Below the pieces are notes generated by a model. That model did no database searches. It was given only the letters and a program-made list of their open reading frames with translations, and was not told the DNA's origin. A program made the position numbers and the translations under genes. A DNA stretch of 53,523 nt, from positions 1 through 53,523 of the forward strand of contig JAFZSR010000110.1 in NCBI GenBank assembly GCA_017619275.1, read 5' to 3'. Positions 30,119 through 37,288 of the stretch are shown here, one piece after another. The DNA comes from Prevotella sp. (GTDB lineage Bacteria; Bacteroidota; Bacteroidia; Bacteroidales; Bacteroidaceae). Position 1 is the first letter of the stretch. Every line of letters starts with the position of its first letter.

Positions 30119-31597
30119 ATGAAGAAACTGATGATTATCTGCCTGGCGCTGCTCAGCATGACGGCGCAGGCGCAATGGCAACGGCCAGCAGAACAGACGT
30201 CGCCCATGACGGCGAGAAAGTTCACGCTCAACCTCACCGAGGACGGCAAGGCGCAGATGGTGTGCTTCCTGCCACAGAAGCCTACGGGCAAGGCCATCGT
30301 GGGCATACCGGGTGGAGGCTACTCCGTGCTGTCGAACACCCACGAGGGCACGATGGCTTCGGGATGGCTCAACGAGCGCGGCATTGCCTATTTCGTGGTG
30401 AACTACCGTCTGCCCGAGGGTGACCGCTCGAAGCCTATCGGCGATGTGGAGCAGGGATTCCGCATCGTACGCGACTCGGCACAGGTGTGGGGCATCAACC
30501 CTAACGATGTGGGCATCATGGGATTCTCGGCTGGCGGACACTTGGCTTCGGTCATCTCCACCCATTCGCCCTTCGAGGTGCGCCCCAACTTCAGCATCCT
30601 CTTCTATCCCGTCATCTCGATGGACGAGCGCGTGTCGCATGTGTATTCGTGCCGTAACTTCCTGGGCGAAGGGCAGAAAGACCCCGCGCTGGTGCGTGAG
30701 TTCTCGACCGACAAGGCCGTGCGCCGCCATCTCACGCCGCCCGCCATCATCATCATGTCGAGCGACGACGGTTTGGTGCCTCCCCTCACCAATGGCTTGG
30801 CCTACTACACCGCCATGCGCCAGGCAGGCAATGAGTGCGCCCTGCTGGTCTATCCCAGCGGTGGTCACGGCTACGGCTTCGGCCAGTGGTTCTCCTATCG
30901 CAACGAGATGCTGGCCACACTGGGCAAGTGGCTCGACGCCCGCCAGACACCCAAGACCGACGCCATCCGCGTGGCTTGCATCGGCAACAGCATCACCGAC
31001 GGGCACGGCATCGACCTGGCAACGGCCAACGGCTATCCTGCACTGTTGCAGCGCAAGCTGGGTAATGGCTACTGGGTGAAGAACTTCGGAGTGAGCGCAC
31101 GCACGATGCTCAACAAGGGCGACTATCCATATATGAACGAGATGGCTTGGCGCGACGCGCTGGCCTTCAAGCCCGACATCGTCATCATCAAGCTGGGCAC
31201 CAACGACTCCAAGCCCGAGAACTGGCGCTATGGCAGCGAGTTCCGTCAGGACCTGGTGCAGATGATCACCACGCTCCGTCCCGACCTGGCGCAGCCTGTG
31301 AAGAAGGCAAAGAAAAAGAGTAAGAAGGCGCAGCCCGCTCCTGTTGCCAAGCCGCAGATCTACCTCTGCACACCCATCCCCGCCTTTAAGTCGACGTGGA
31401 ACATCAGCGACGAGGTCATCGCGAACAACATCATCCCCATCCAGCAGGAGGTGGCCAAGGAATACGGTCTGCAAGTCATCGACCTGCACACCCTCTATGC
31501 CAACGATGGCGACAAGATGCTCTCCGACGGCATCCATCCCGATGGCAAGGGTGCCCAGCGCCTGGCCGACATCATCGCCGGGGCTATAGCTCCTTAA
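30119..31597 (+). CDS. Secreted two-domain esterase (alpha/beta hydrolase + SGNH)
   Basis: A 492-residue protein with signal peptide MKKLMIICLALLSMTAQAQ. Residues ~30-280 are an alpha/beta hydrolase: oxyanion GIPGGGY, nucleophile Ser ~139 in GFSAGGH, Asp in SSDDGLVPP, His in GGHGYG. Residues ~285-492 are an SGNH hydrolase: block I GNSITDG, block III GTND, block V DGIHPDG. This pairing fits carbohydrate (xylan) acetyl esterases that strip acetyl groups from plant polysaccharide; substrate is inferred. A Lys-rich insert (KKAKKKSKKAQPAPVAK, ~393-410) interrupts the SGNH domain. The start at 30119 is chosen because of the signal peptide and because the promoter lies at 30059-30089; 30110 is an alternative. 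Confidence 0.88.
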   Translation: MKKLMIICLALLSMTAQAQWQRPAEQTSPMTARKFTLNLTEDGKAQMVCFLPQKPTGKAIVGIPGGGYSVLSNTHEGTMASGWLNERGIAYFVVNYRLPEGDRSKPIGDVEQGFRIVRDSAQVWGINPNDVGIMGFSAGGHLASVISTHSPFEVRPNFSILFYPVISMDERVSHVYSCRNFLGEGQKDPALVREFSTDKAVRRHLTPPAIIIMSSDDGLVPPLTNGLAYYTAMRQAGNECALLVYPSGGHGYGFGQWFSYRNEMLATLGKWLDARQTPKTDAIRVACIGNSITDGHGIDLATANGYPALLQRKLGNGYWVKNFGVSARTMLNKGDYPYMNEMAWRDALAFKPDIVIIKLGTNDSKPENWRYGSEFRQDLVQMITTLRPDLAQPVKKAKKKSKKAQPAPVAKPQIYLCTPIPAFKSTWNISDEVIANNIIPIQQEVAKEYGLQVIDLHTLYANDGDKMLSDGIHPDGKGAQRLADIIAGAIAP

Positions 31598-31601
31598 GAA
31601 A

Positions 31602-31645
31602 GGGGTGAGAGGTGAGAGGATAGACCCTCACCTCTCATTTCTCAT
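31602..31645 (+). terminator. Hairpin after the esterase gene
   Basis: Stem GAGAGGTGAG/CTCACCTCTC with a 10-base loop, 10 bp past the stop, built from GGTGAGA heptamers. No long T-run, so terminator function is only likely. Confidence 0.5.
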
Positions 31646-31779
31646 CTTGCACGCAAACTGTCATCTGTCATAACTGTCATAAATGGCAATCAGTCCGAAC
31701 ACGAAGAAATAAGAGCATGCCGAAAATATCGTTTAATGAGCAAAAAAACTCTCAAGTGCCCCGATGGCTACGCTTCCTG

Positions 31780-31845
31780 AAATTTTGGTAACGCTTTTTT
31801 GAAATTTGGTAACGCTTTTTGAAAAAATCTCGTACGAGATTTTTT
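31780..31845. repeat. AT-rich repeat with hairpin, copy 2
   Basis: Contains two TTTGGTAACGCTTTTT units and AAAAAATCTC-GTAC-GAGATTTTTT. Homologous to 13003-13069. It lies 135 bp upstream of the MNT gene. Confidence 0.75.
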
Positions 31846-31863
31846 ATGGTTCGTAATTCATTG

Positions 31864-31905
31864 AAAACCAGCATGCGTTTGCTATCGAAAAAATGCTGGT
31901 TTTTT
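31864..31905. terminator. Bidirectional terminator-like hairpin
   Basis: AAAACCAGCAT and ATGCTGGTTTTTT with an ~18-base loop; A-run before and T-run after the stem. It insulates the MNT promoter from upstream transcription. Confidence 0.6.
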
Positions 31906-31923
31906 ACTTTCCATCATTTTTCC

Positions 31924-31954
31924 TTTGCCGTTTCCAGAATTATTCGTATCTTTG
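31924..31954 (+). promoter_or_regulatory. Promoter of the MNT nucleotidyltransferase gene
   Basis: TTTG (31924-31927), 19-bp spacer, TATCTTTG (31947-31954), 25 bp before the ATG at 31980. Confidence 0.8.
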
Positions 31955-31979
31955 CCGACGTAAGTTGAAAAAGGTGCTT

Positions 31980-32282
31980 ATGGAAACCCAGACAATGATA
32001 CGGCTGATAGCCGACTACTTCAAGACCCAGCCCGTCGTTAAGGCTTGGCTTTTCGGCTCTTTTGCCCGAGGCGAGGGGCATGACGACAGCGATGTGGACT
32101 TGCTGGTTCAGTTCGACCACAGCAAGGCCATTGGCTTGTTTGCATACGCCCGGATGTGGCGCGAACTGGAAGAGCGGCTTGGTAGGAAGGTGGATCTTGT
32201 GGAAGAGGGAGCACTGCGCCCGGCAATAGAGGCAACAGCCAGCCGCGACAAGATGATCATTTATGAGAGAGCAATACATTGA
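31980..32282 (+). CDS. MNT-type nucleotidyltransferase (MntA-like antitoxin)
   Basis: A 100-residue minimal nucleotidyltransferase with the fold signature GSFARGEGHDDSDVDLLVQF (catalytic Ser-Asp-x-Asp) and a third acidic position in KVDLVEE. MntA proteins of HEPN-MNT modules neutralise the HEPN RNase partner by AMPylating a Tyr in it. The ATG at 31980 is favoured by the promoter at 31924-31954. The usual HEPN gene should overlap its 3' end. Only a 13-codon stub is there, so this is an orphan antitoxin or acts with another partner. Confidence 0.85.
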   Translation: METQTMIRLIADYFKTQPVVKAWLFGSFARGEGHDDSDVDLLVQFDHSKAIGLFAYARMWRELEERLGRKVDLVEEGALRPAIEATASRDKMIIYERAIH

Positions 32283-32304
32283 AGAAATGGAGTCTTTACC
32301 CTGA
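32263..32304 (+). pseudogene. Remnant start of a HEPN (DUF86-like) toxin gene
   Basis: A short frame MREQYIEEMESLP starts 20 bp inside the 3' end of the MNT gene and stops after 13 codons. HEPN partners often begin MRE and overlap the MNT gene in this way. No longer frame follows, so I read it as the stub of a lost toxin gene; chance is possible. Confidence 0.35.
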
Positions 32305-32371
32305 TGGCGTTAGTTCAATAGTGTGATAAATGACAGTTTCTGTTCATTAAACCTATATCCATTTTGGGACA

Positions 32372-32404
32372 ATAAAAAGAGGCGTATCGCAGTGACACGC
32401 CTCT
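32372..32404 (-). terminator. Terminator of the outer-membrane barrel gene
   Basis: Minus strand: stem AGAGGCGT/ACGCCTCT followed by TTTTTATT, 34 bp past the stop of the 32438-32974 gene. Confidence 0.85.
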
Positions 32405-32437
32405 ATGTGGATTTAAGTTGATTTTTCTTTTTTTGAT

Positions 32438-32974
32438 TTAGAAGTTGTAGTAGAGACCGAAGGTGATGTTGGTGGCATCGATGTCGAAACCAAAGGTATT
32501 GGTGGCCTTGGCTCCATCGTAGTCGGGCTTAGAGCTCTGGTAGCCGAGGAAACCGAAGTGCGACACGAAGGACAGCTTCTCGTTCAGGTTCACTGCTACG
32601 CCGGGCTTCACACCCACGCCAAACGTGTTGGTCTTGTGGCCAGCAGACTTGGAGTCGACGTTGGTGAAGTCGAAACCACCATCGAGGAAGAGGTTCACAT
32701 GGTCGAACTTAGCAAAGGTGTAGCGTGCGTAGGGGTTCACGGTGAGGGTCTTCACCTTGGTGGCGTTCTTTCCAGTCTCTCCGTAGCCAAAGATGATACC
32801 CAGGCCCCAGTTGTCGTCAAGGACATAACCCAGTTCGGGCTTGATGATGAACGACGATGTGCTGTTGCCGTCGTAAGAAACAGAGGTGAAGCCTACTTCG
32901 CCACCTACATACACTTGTGCACTCATGGTCATAGTCACCAGCATGGCGGCCATTGTCATCAGAATCTTTTTCAT
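32438..32974 (-). CDS. Small outer-membrane beta-barrel protein
   Basis: A 178-residue protein with signal peptide MKKILMTMAAMLVTMTMSAQ and alternating beta strands typical of the OmpA/OmpX-like small-barrel group (PF13505-type). The C-terminal strand NITFGLYYNF ends in Phe, as barrel proteins do. Glycine-rich strand-turn patterns (GGEVGFTSVSY, LGIIFGYGE, VGVKPGVAVNLNEK) support a barrel of about eight strands. No OmpA peptidoglycan domain. Single gene with its own promoter and terminator. Exact role unknown. Confidence 0.8.
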   Translation of the reverse strand: MKKILMTMAAMLVTMTMSAQVYVGGEVGFTSVSYDGNSTSSFIIKPELGYVLDDNWGLGIIFGYGETGKNATKVKTLTVNPYARYTFAKFDHVNLFLDGGFDFTNVDSKSAGHKTNTFGVGVKPGVAVNLNEKLSFVSHFGFLGYQSSKPDYDGAKATNTFGFDIDATNITFGLYYNF

Positions 32975-33038
32975 TTTCTTTTTCCTTTCTTTAAATTTTT
33001 AATGGTTATTATTTATCCTGAAAAACTTAAATCGGGTG

Positions 33039-33046
33039 CAAAGGTA
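33039..33046 (-). promoter_or_regulatory. -7 box of the outer-membrane barrel gene
   Basis: TACCTTTG on the minus strand, 65 bp before the start; the -33 box (CTTG, spacer 20) is a partial match. Confidence 0.5.
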
Positions 33047-33122
33047 TGGCTAATGTTCGCGCCCGGCAAGTTTTTTCAGGGTTTCTTTCTTCACACTTGT
33101 TGTTTACATGATAATTATCAAG

Positions 33123-33229
33123 AACCCACCCCCAACCCCTCCCGGACGGGAGGGGGGCTTATATAGTCTTGCTGCGGAGAAGTCTGACCAAACTCCCCTC
33201 CCCCGTACGGGAGGGGCTGGGGGTGGGTT
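33123..33229. repeat. GC-rich inverted-repeat element 3
   Basis: Arms AACCCACCCCCAACCCCTCC... (33123-33157) and ...GGAGGGGCTGGGGGTGGGTT (33193-33229), each with its own CCCTCC/GGAGGG palindrome. The sub-terminal GGCTTATATAG matches the GAGCTTATAAAG end of the element in addB, in opposite orientation. Intergenic. Confidence 0.85.
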
Positions 33230-33235
33230 TCTCCC

Positions 33236-33283
33236 CTAAACGACTAAACGACCAACCACCCAAACGACCAAACGACTAATCCC
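33236..33283. repeat. Octamer tandem repeat before the sigma-factor stop
   Basis: CTAAACGA, CTAAACGA, CCAACCAC, CCAAACGA, CCAAACGA, CTAATCCC; period 8, directly next to GC-rich element 3. Confidence 0.85.
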
Positions 33284-33296
33284 CCAATTTCCCAAC

Positions 33297-33896
33297 TCAA
33301 TCCTGCAGTGCAAGCTCGATGTTGTGCTGCTTGGCCATGCGGCGCATGTTGATGAGTGCGTAGCGCATGCGACCGAGCGAGGTGTTGATGCTGACGCCTG
33401 TGATGTCGGAGATCTCCTTGAACGATAGCTGCTGGTAGAAGCGCATGTAGACCACCTCGCGCTGCGGTGCGGGCAGGGCGTCCATGATGCGCCTCACGTC
33501 GCGCAGCACCTGCTCGTTCACCAGTTCCGACTCGCGGAAGGTGTCCATCACCGAAGCCATGCTCAGGTTCTGCAGGTCGTTGTTGGCGTTGGGCTCCACG
33601 ATGTGGCGCCCCTCTTGCTGGCGATACCAGTCCATGATGCAGTTGTGGGCGATGCGCGTGAGCCAGAAGATGAATTTGCCCGAATCGGTGTATTGTCCGC
33701 TCTGGAGCCGCGTTATCACCTTCACGAATGTCTCCTGGAAGATATCGTCGGCGATGTCGTGGTCGTGGACCACAAACATAATGTAGGTGAACAACTTTGC
33801 TTGTGTACGATCAAGTAACTCGTCGAAAGCACTGTTATTGCCTTTCACGTAAAGCATGGCCAACGCTTCGTCGGTCATCCCTTCAAATTTCTTCAT
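33297..33896 (-). CDS. ECF-type RNA polymerase sigma factor
   Basis: A 199-residue sigma-70 family factor with region 2 (DIADDIFQETFVKVITRL and the -10 recognition helix FIFWLTRIAHNCIMDWYRQ) and region 4 (LPAPQREVVYMRFYQQLSFKEISDITGVSINTSLGRMRYALINMRR). No anti-sigma or SusC-like gene is adjacent, so it is not an obvious polysaccharide-locus regulator. Its promoter is of the house-keeping TTTG/TAnnTTTG type. Regulon unknown. Confidence 0.93.
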   Translation of the reverse strand: MKKFEGMTDEALAMLYVKGNNSAFDELLDRTQAKLFTYIMFVVHDHDIADDIFQETFVKVITRLQSGQYTDSGKFIFWLTRIAHNCIMDWYRQQEGRHIVEPNANNDLQNLSMASVMDTFRESELVNEQVLRDVRRIMDALPAPQREVVYMRFYQQLSFKEISDITGVSINTSLGRMRYALINMRRMAKQHNIELALQD

Positions 33897-33982
33897 ATCA
33901 TTAAATGTTTTGTTATGAAGTAAATTTCTTTTCGATAGGCAATAAAAGTTTTAAAAGTGAGTTATTAATGATTTATCGAGTG

Positions 33983-34014
33983 CAAAAGTATCGAAAAAAA
34001 ACGAAACCGCCAAA
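33983..34014 (-). promoter_or_regulatory. Promoter of the ECF sigma-factor gene
   Basis: Minus strand: TTTG (34011-34014), 20-bp spacer, TACTTTTG (33983-33990), 87 bp before the start. Confidence 0.7.
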
Positions 34015-34102
34015 TTTTCTTTACTTTTTTTCAAAAAAATTTCTTTTTTCGATGGTTTTTCGTTGTTTTAGGCAATTGATTGGGGGCGATGAAGCCCCCT
34101 CT

Positions 34103-37100
34103 CTAATAGCATAGCTGGCGATAGGGGCAGGTGTCGCACAGTTGCCGGTCGGCGGTGGGTTCCAGCGGCAGGGAGTGGTCGAACATACGGGCGATGACCT
34201 GTCGCAGCTGTTCTGCGAAAGGTTCGGCATGCTGCACTACATCGTTGATGGGCGTCTTGTCGAAGCGCAGGATGGGGTCGTAGTCGTCGCCTTGGGCATG
34301 TTGGATGAACAGCAGGGCGGGGGCTACGGGCGTGTGGGGGTGCTGCTGTGCCACGATGATGGCGTAGAGCATGGTCTGCAGGTAATAGTCGGCGGGGGTC
34401 TTCAGACGCTTTTGGGCGAAGATGGCCTCCACGTCGTTGAGGGGATTCAGTCGATGTGCTCCCGTCTTGTAGTCGATGACGCGTATGCGCTGCTGTCCGC
34501 TGGCATCGGTAATCATGTCGAGGCGGTCGATGCGTCCTCCGATGTTGACGTTGATGCCGCCGTCGAGGTCGGGCACATAGAGCGGCATGCTCACATCGCC
34601 TTCGAGGTCGAGGATGGTGAAGGGTGCGAGCTGGCGGTCGATGGTGAGCAGCTGACGTAGATAGTGGATGATGACCTGTCGGTTGATGATTTGCAGTCCG
34701 CTCAGACGGGGATGGAAGTTGGGGCGCTCGTCGCGTATTTGGAACAGCTCTGTTCGGAAGGCTTCGTCGACGGCACGCTCGATGTCGGCCTGCTGCTTCA
34801 GCAGTTGGTCGATGTTGCTGCCCACGATTTGGCGACTTTGCTGCATCAGACGTGAATAGACGATGCGCGCTGCTTCGTGGAAGATGTTTCCGAAGAGGCG
34901 GTTGTCGATGGTGTCGTCGTCGGTGTCGTCGGGTTCGCGCAGTCCCTCATTATAATAATAATGGAACTGCAGGGGGCAGCGCAGATAGCGGTTGATGGCT
35001 GTAGGCGAGAGTTTTTCGGGGAGCTTGGCCGTGTTGGGCAGTGGCTGGGGCTGGCGTCGCTTGGTGCATTGTCCACCTTGCAGGGTGAAGAGGTCGATGG
35101 GGTGGGGAGCCTCCACCATGAGCTGCAGCAGGAATCGGCTCATCTCGCCCTTCTGGCCGTCGGCGGTGCTGTTGTTGTAGACCACGGTGACATCGGCGGC
35201 ACGCTGCAGCAGTCGGTGGAAGTTGTAGCTGTAGATAGCCACCTTGTGGTCGGGGGTGGTGAGGCCGTAGGCGCGCCGCAGGGCGTAGGGGATGAACGAG
35301 GTGTCGTTGCCCCCGCGGGGCATGTTGCCCTCGCTGGCCGAGAGCACCAGCAGGTGTTTGAAGTCCAGGTTGCGCGTCTCCAGCAGTCCCATCACCTGCA
35401 ATCCCTCCACAGGCTCGCCGTGAAAAGGAATGGTGGTGGCTTGCATCAGCTGACCGATGAGTCGGCTCAGGGTGATGATGTCGGTTTGCAGGTCGCCGCT
35501 GTTCGAGAGGTTCAGCAGCCGTTGCAGCAGGGTGAAGGTGTAGAAAAGGCTTTCCTCGCGCAGGGGCGATAGGCGAAGGGCGGTTGGAACCCACCCCCAG
35601 CCCCTCCCGTGCGGGAGGGGAGCTTGGTTACTTTTGCTGTCGTTTGCTCCGTTGATTGTCTCATTGACGGTCTTTATAAGCTCCCCTCCCGTACGGGAGG
35701 GGCTGGGGGTAGGTACTTGGTCGTTTGGGAGCGTGGCAATGAACTGTACCACATCGCAGAGCCACGACAGCAGCTCGCTGTTCTGGTGCTGACTGCCGAA
35801 GGGGCGGAAGAGTAGCTGTGTAAGGTCGTCGATGGCGAGTTCCTGCTGTGTGGGGTAGTAGTTCTTGTCGGTCTTGAGCTGCTGATGCAGGGCCGACACT
35901 TGTGGCGAGGCCGCCCTTAGATAGGGATGGCGCAGCAGGGCGCCCACCTGGCGCAGTCGGTAGTGCTGGCGCTGGTGGTCGAAGCCGTCGCGGCGCAGGG
36001 CGATGAGCAGGGTGATGAGCGAGGCCACAGGCGCCTGTGCCAGTGGGTAGCCGGTGGTGACGTTGACGCTCGTCACCTCGTCGGGCAAGCAGTGGATGAC
36101 GCTGGGCAGCAGCGATTCGTCGCACAGCACAACAGCGGTCTGTCGTCCGTCGTTGATACGGTTCTGCTCTAGTAGCCACTGGCTGGTGTAGCGTGCCTGG
36201 ATGTCCTCGGTCGAAGCCGATATGAACCGCATCTGCTTGGGACGCCTGAAGTTATCGTAGATATTTGTATCGTCCACAGAAGACACAGAAGACACGGAAT
36301 TCTTCTGTGCATTCTGTGAACTCTGTGGACAGTTTTTGGCATCGTCCACAGAAGACACTGAAGACACGGAATTTATCTCAGAATTTTTCTGTGTATTCTG
36401 TGAACTCTGTGGACAATTTTCGGCATCGTCCACAGAAGACATAGAAGACACGGAATTCTTCTGTGCATTCTGTGAACTCTGTGGAAGGTTATCGAACTCG
36501 TTAGGAAACAGCTCCAGGTATTGGCCGATGAAGTGGCCAGCCTCGTTGTGCTGCATGTAGTAGCGGTCGAAATCCCAGTAGAAGTGGGCCTTGCCTTGTC
36601 GGCGTAGCGTGGTGAAGAGCTTCTGCTCCACCTTCAGCAGGGCATTGAAACCCACGAAGAGGTAGTGGTCGTAGCGGAAGTCGATGTCGCTGCTGTTCAG
36701 CGCCACCTCTTTATATAGTGCCCCCTCGTAGGCCAGGTTTTGTTCTTGCAGCCGCTGGTTGAAGTCGGTGTAGATGTTGCCCATGCGACTCCATAGGCGC
36801 AGGAAGCGTTGCTTCAGCTCGCTGTTGTGCTCGTCGCTGAAGTTACTGAAGAATCGTTTCAGCACGGCACGCTGCTCGTCGGTGAGGAAGCTGTCGTCGT
36901 CCAGCTCGTGCAGGTCGCTCAGGTTGGCAAAGATGCGGTCGGCAGGTGCCAGCTGCTTGTCGATGTCGTCGAAGTCGGCCAGCAGCAGTTGGCCCCAGCC
37001 ATAGAAGTGGTCGAGCGTCTCGTCGATGCCTGTCTGCGCGGTGAACGAGCGGTGCAGGTCGCACACCAGTTTGATGGGGTCGGCCACCCGCCGCTGCGAA

Positions 37101-37288
37101 TGATGGCAGAAGAGGTCGCTGATGGTGGTGTAGGAAGGGCTCCAGATGGGCTTCTCCGAAAGGCGTGCCAGATGCTCGTTGAGGAACAGCGAGGCGCGCT
37201 TGTTGGGGAAGACAACGGCTACGCGCGAGAGGTCGCTGCCATATTTTGCCAGTATGTCGCTGGCAACGTGCTCAAGAAACGATTTCAT
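34103..37288 (-). CDS. addB: AddB-like PD-(D/E)XK nuclease subunit
   Basis: A 1061-residue partner of the helicase upstream, predicted to process double-strand DNA ends for recombination. N-terminal inactive helicase-like part (VAVVFPNKRASLFLNEHL); C-terminal nuclease motif GRIDRLDM...RVIDYKTG (~920-940). Four cysteines, one in YLRCPLQF (~767) and three in CDTCPYRQLC (C-terminus), form the iron-sulfur staple of AddB nucleases. Two low-complexity insertions are repeat-encoded: ~269-340 (three SSVSSVDDAxNCPQSSQN blocks from nonamer arrays) and ~525-567 (a whole GC-rich element). It overlaps addA by 4 bp. Confidence 0.85.
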   Translation of the reverse strand: MKSFLEHVASDILAKYGSDLSRVAVVFPNKRASLFLNEHLARLSEKPIWSPSYTTISDLFCHHSQRRVADPIKLVCDLHRSFTAQTGIDETLDHFYGWGQLLLADFDDIDKQLAPADRIFANLSDLHELDDDSFLTDEQRAVLKRFFSNFSDEHNSELKQRFLRLWSRMGNIYTDFNQRLQEQNLAYEGALYKEVALNSSDIDFRYDHYLFVGFNALLKVEQKLFTTLRRQGKAHFYWDFDRYYMQHNEAGHFIGQYLELFPNEFDNLPQSSQNAQKNSVSSMSSVDDAENCPQSSQNTQKNSEINSVSSVSSVDDAKNCPQSSQNAQKNSVSSVSSVDDTNIYDNFRRPKQMRFISASTEDIQARYTSQWLLEQNRINDGRQTAVVLCDESLLPSVIHCLPDEVTSVNVTTGYPLAQAPVASLITLLIALRRDGFDHQRQHYRLRQVGALLRHPYLRAASPQVSALHQQLKTDKNYYPTQQELAIDDLTQLLFRPFGSQHQNSELLSWLCDVVQFIATLPNDQVPTPSPSRTGGELIKTVNETINGANDSKSNQAPLPHGRGWGWVPTALRLSPLREESLFYTFTLLQRLLNLSNSGDLQTDIITLSRLIGQLMQATTIPFHGEPVEGLQVMGLLETRNLDFKHLLVLSASEGNMPRGGNDTSFIPYALRRAYGLTTPDHKVAIYSYNFHRLLQRAADVTVVYNNSTADGQKGEMSRFLLQLMVEAPHPIDLFTLQGGQCTKRRQPQPLPNTAKLPEKLSPTAINRYLRCPLQFHYYYNEGLREPDDTDDDTIDNRLFGNIFHEAARIVYSRLMQQSRQIVGSNIDQLLKQQADIERAVDEAFRTELFQIRDERPNFHPRLSGLQIINRQVIIHYLRQLLTIDRQLAPFTILDLEGDVSMPLYVPDLDGGINVNIGGRIDRLDMITDASGQQRIRVIDYKTGAHRLNPLNDVEAIFAQKRLKTPADYYLQTMLYAIIVAQQHPHTPVAPALLFIQHAQGDDYDPILRFDKTPINDVVQHAEPFAEQLRQVIARMFDHSLPLEPTADRQLCDTCPYRQLCY
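35588..35714. repeat. GC-rich inverted-repeat element 4, inside addB
   Basis: Arms 35588-35625 and 35678-35714 around a 52-bp centre. The complete element is read in frame as ~43 residues. Its centre is similar to that of element 5 at addA (TTRGTTACTTYTGCTRTCG), so the elements share more than their arms. Confidence 0.88.
36271..36486. repeat. Three inverted nonamer arrays inside addB
   Basis: Copies at 36271-36332, 36343-36415 and 36427-36486. Each has CACAGAAGA-type units followed by inverted TTCTGTGNA-type units, period 9. Copy 2 is 12 bp longer, so frame is kept. Confidence 0.88.

Larger units (their letters stand above)
31598..31979. other. Intergenic region between the esterase and the MNT gene
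   Basis: 382 bp with no gene. It holds a GTGAGAG heptamer hairpin (31602-31645), CTGTCAT repeats (31658-31680), copy 2 of the AT-rich repeat (31780-31845), a terminator-like hairpin (31864-31905) and the MNT promoter (31924-31954). Confidence 0.65.

Noticed and set aside
36271-36486. CRISPR array in addB
   Set aside because: The repeats are built from 9-bp units, lack unique spacers of even length, lie inside an open reading frame and there are no cas genes.
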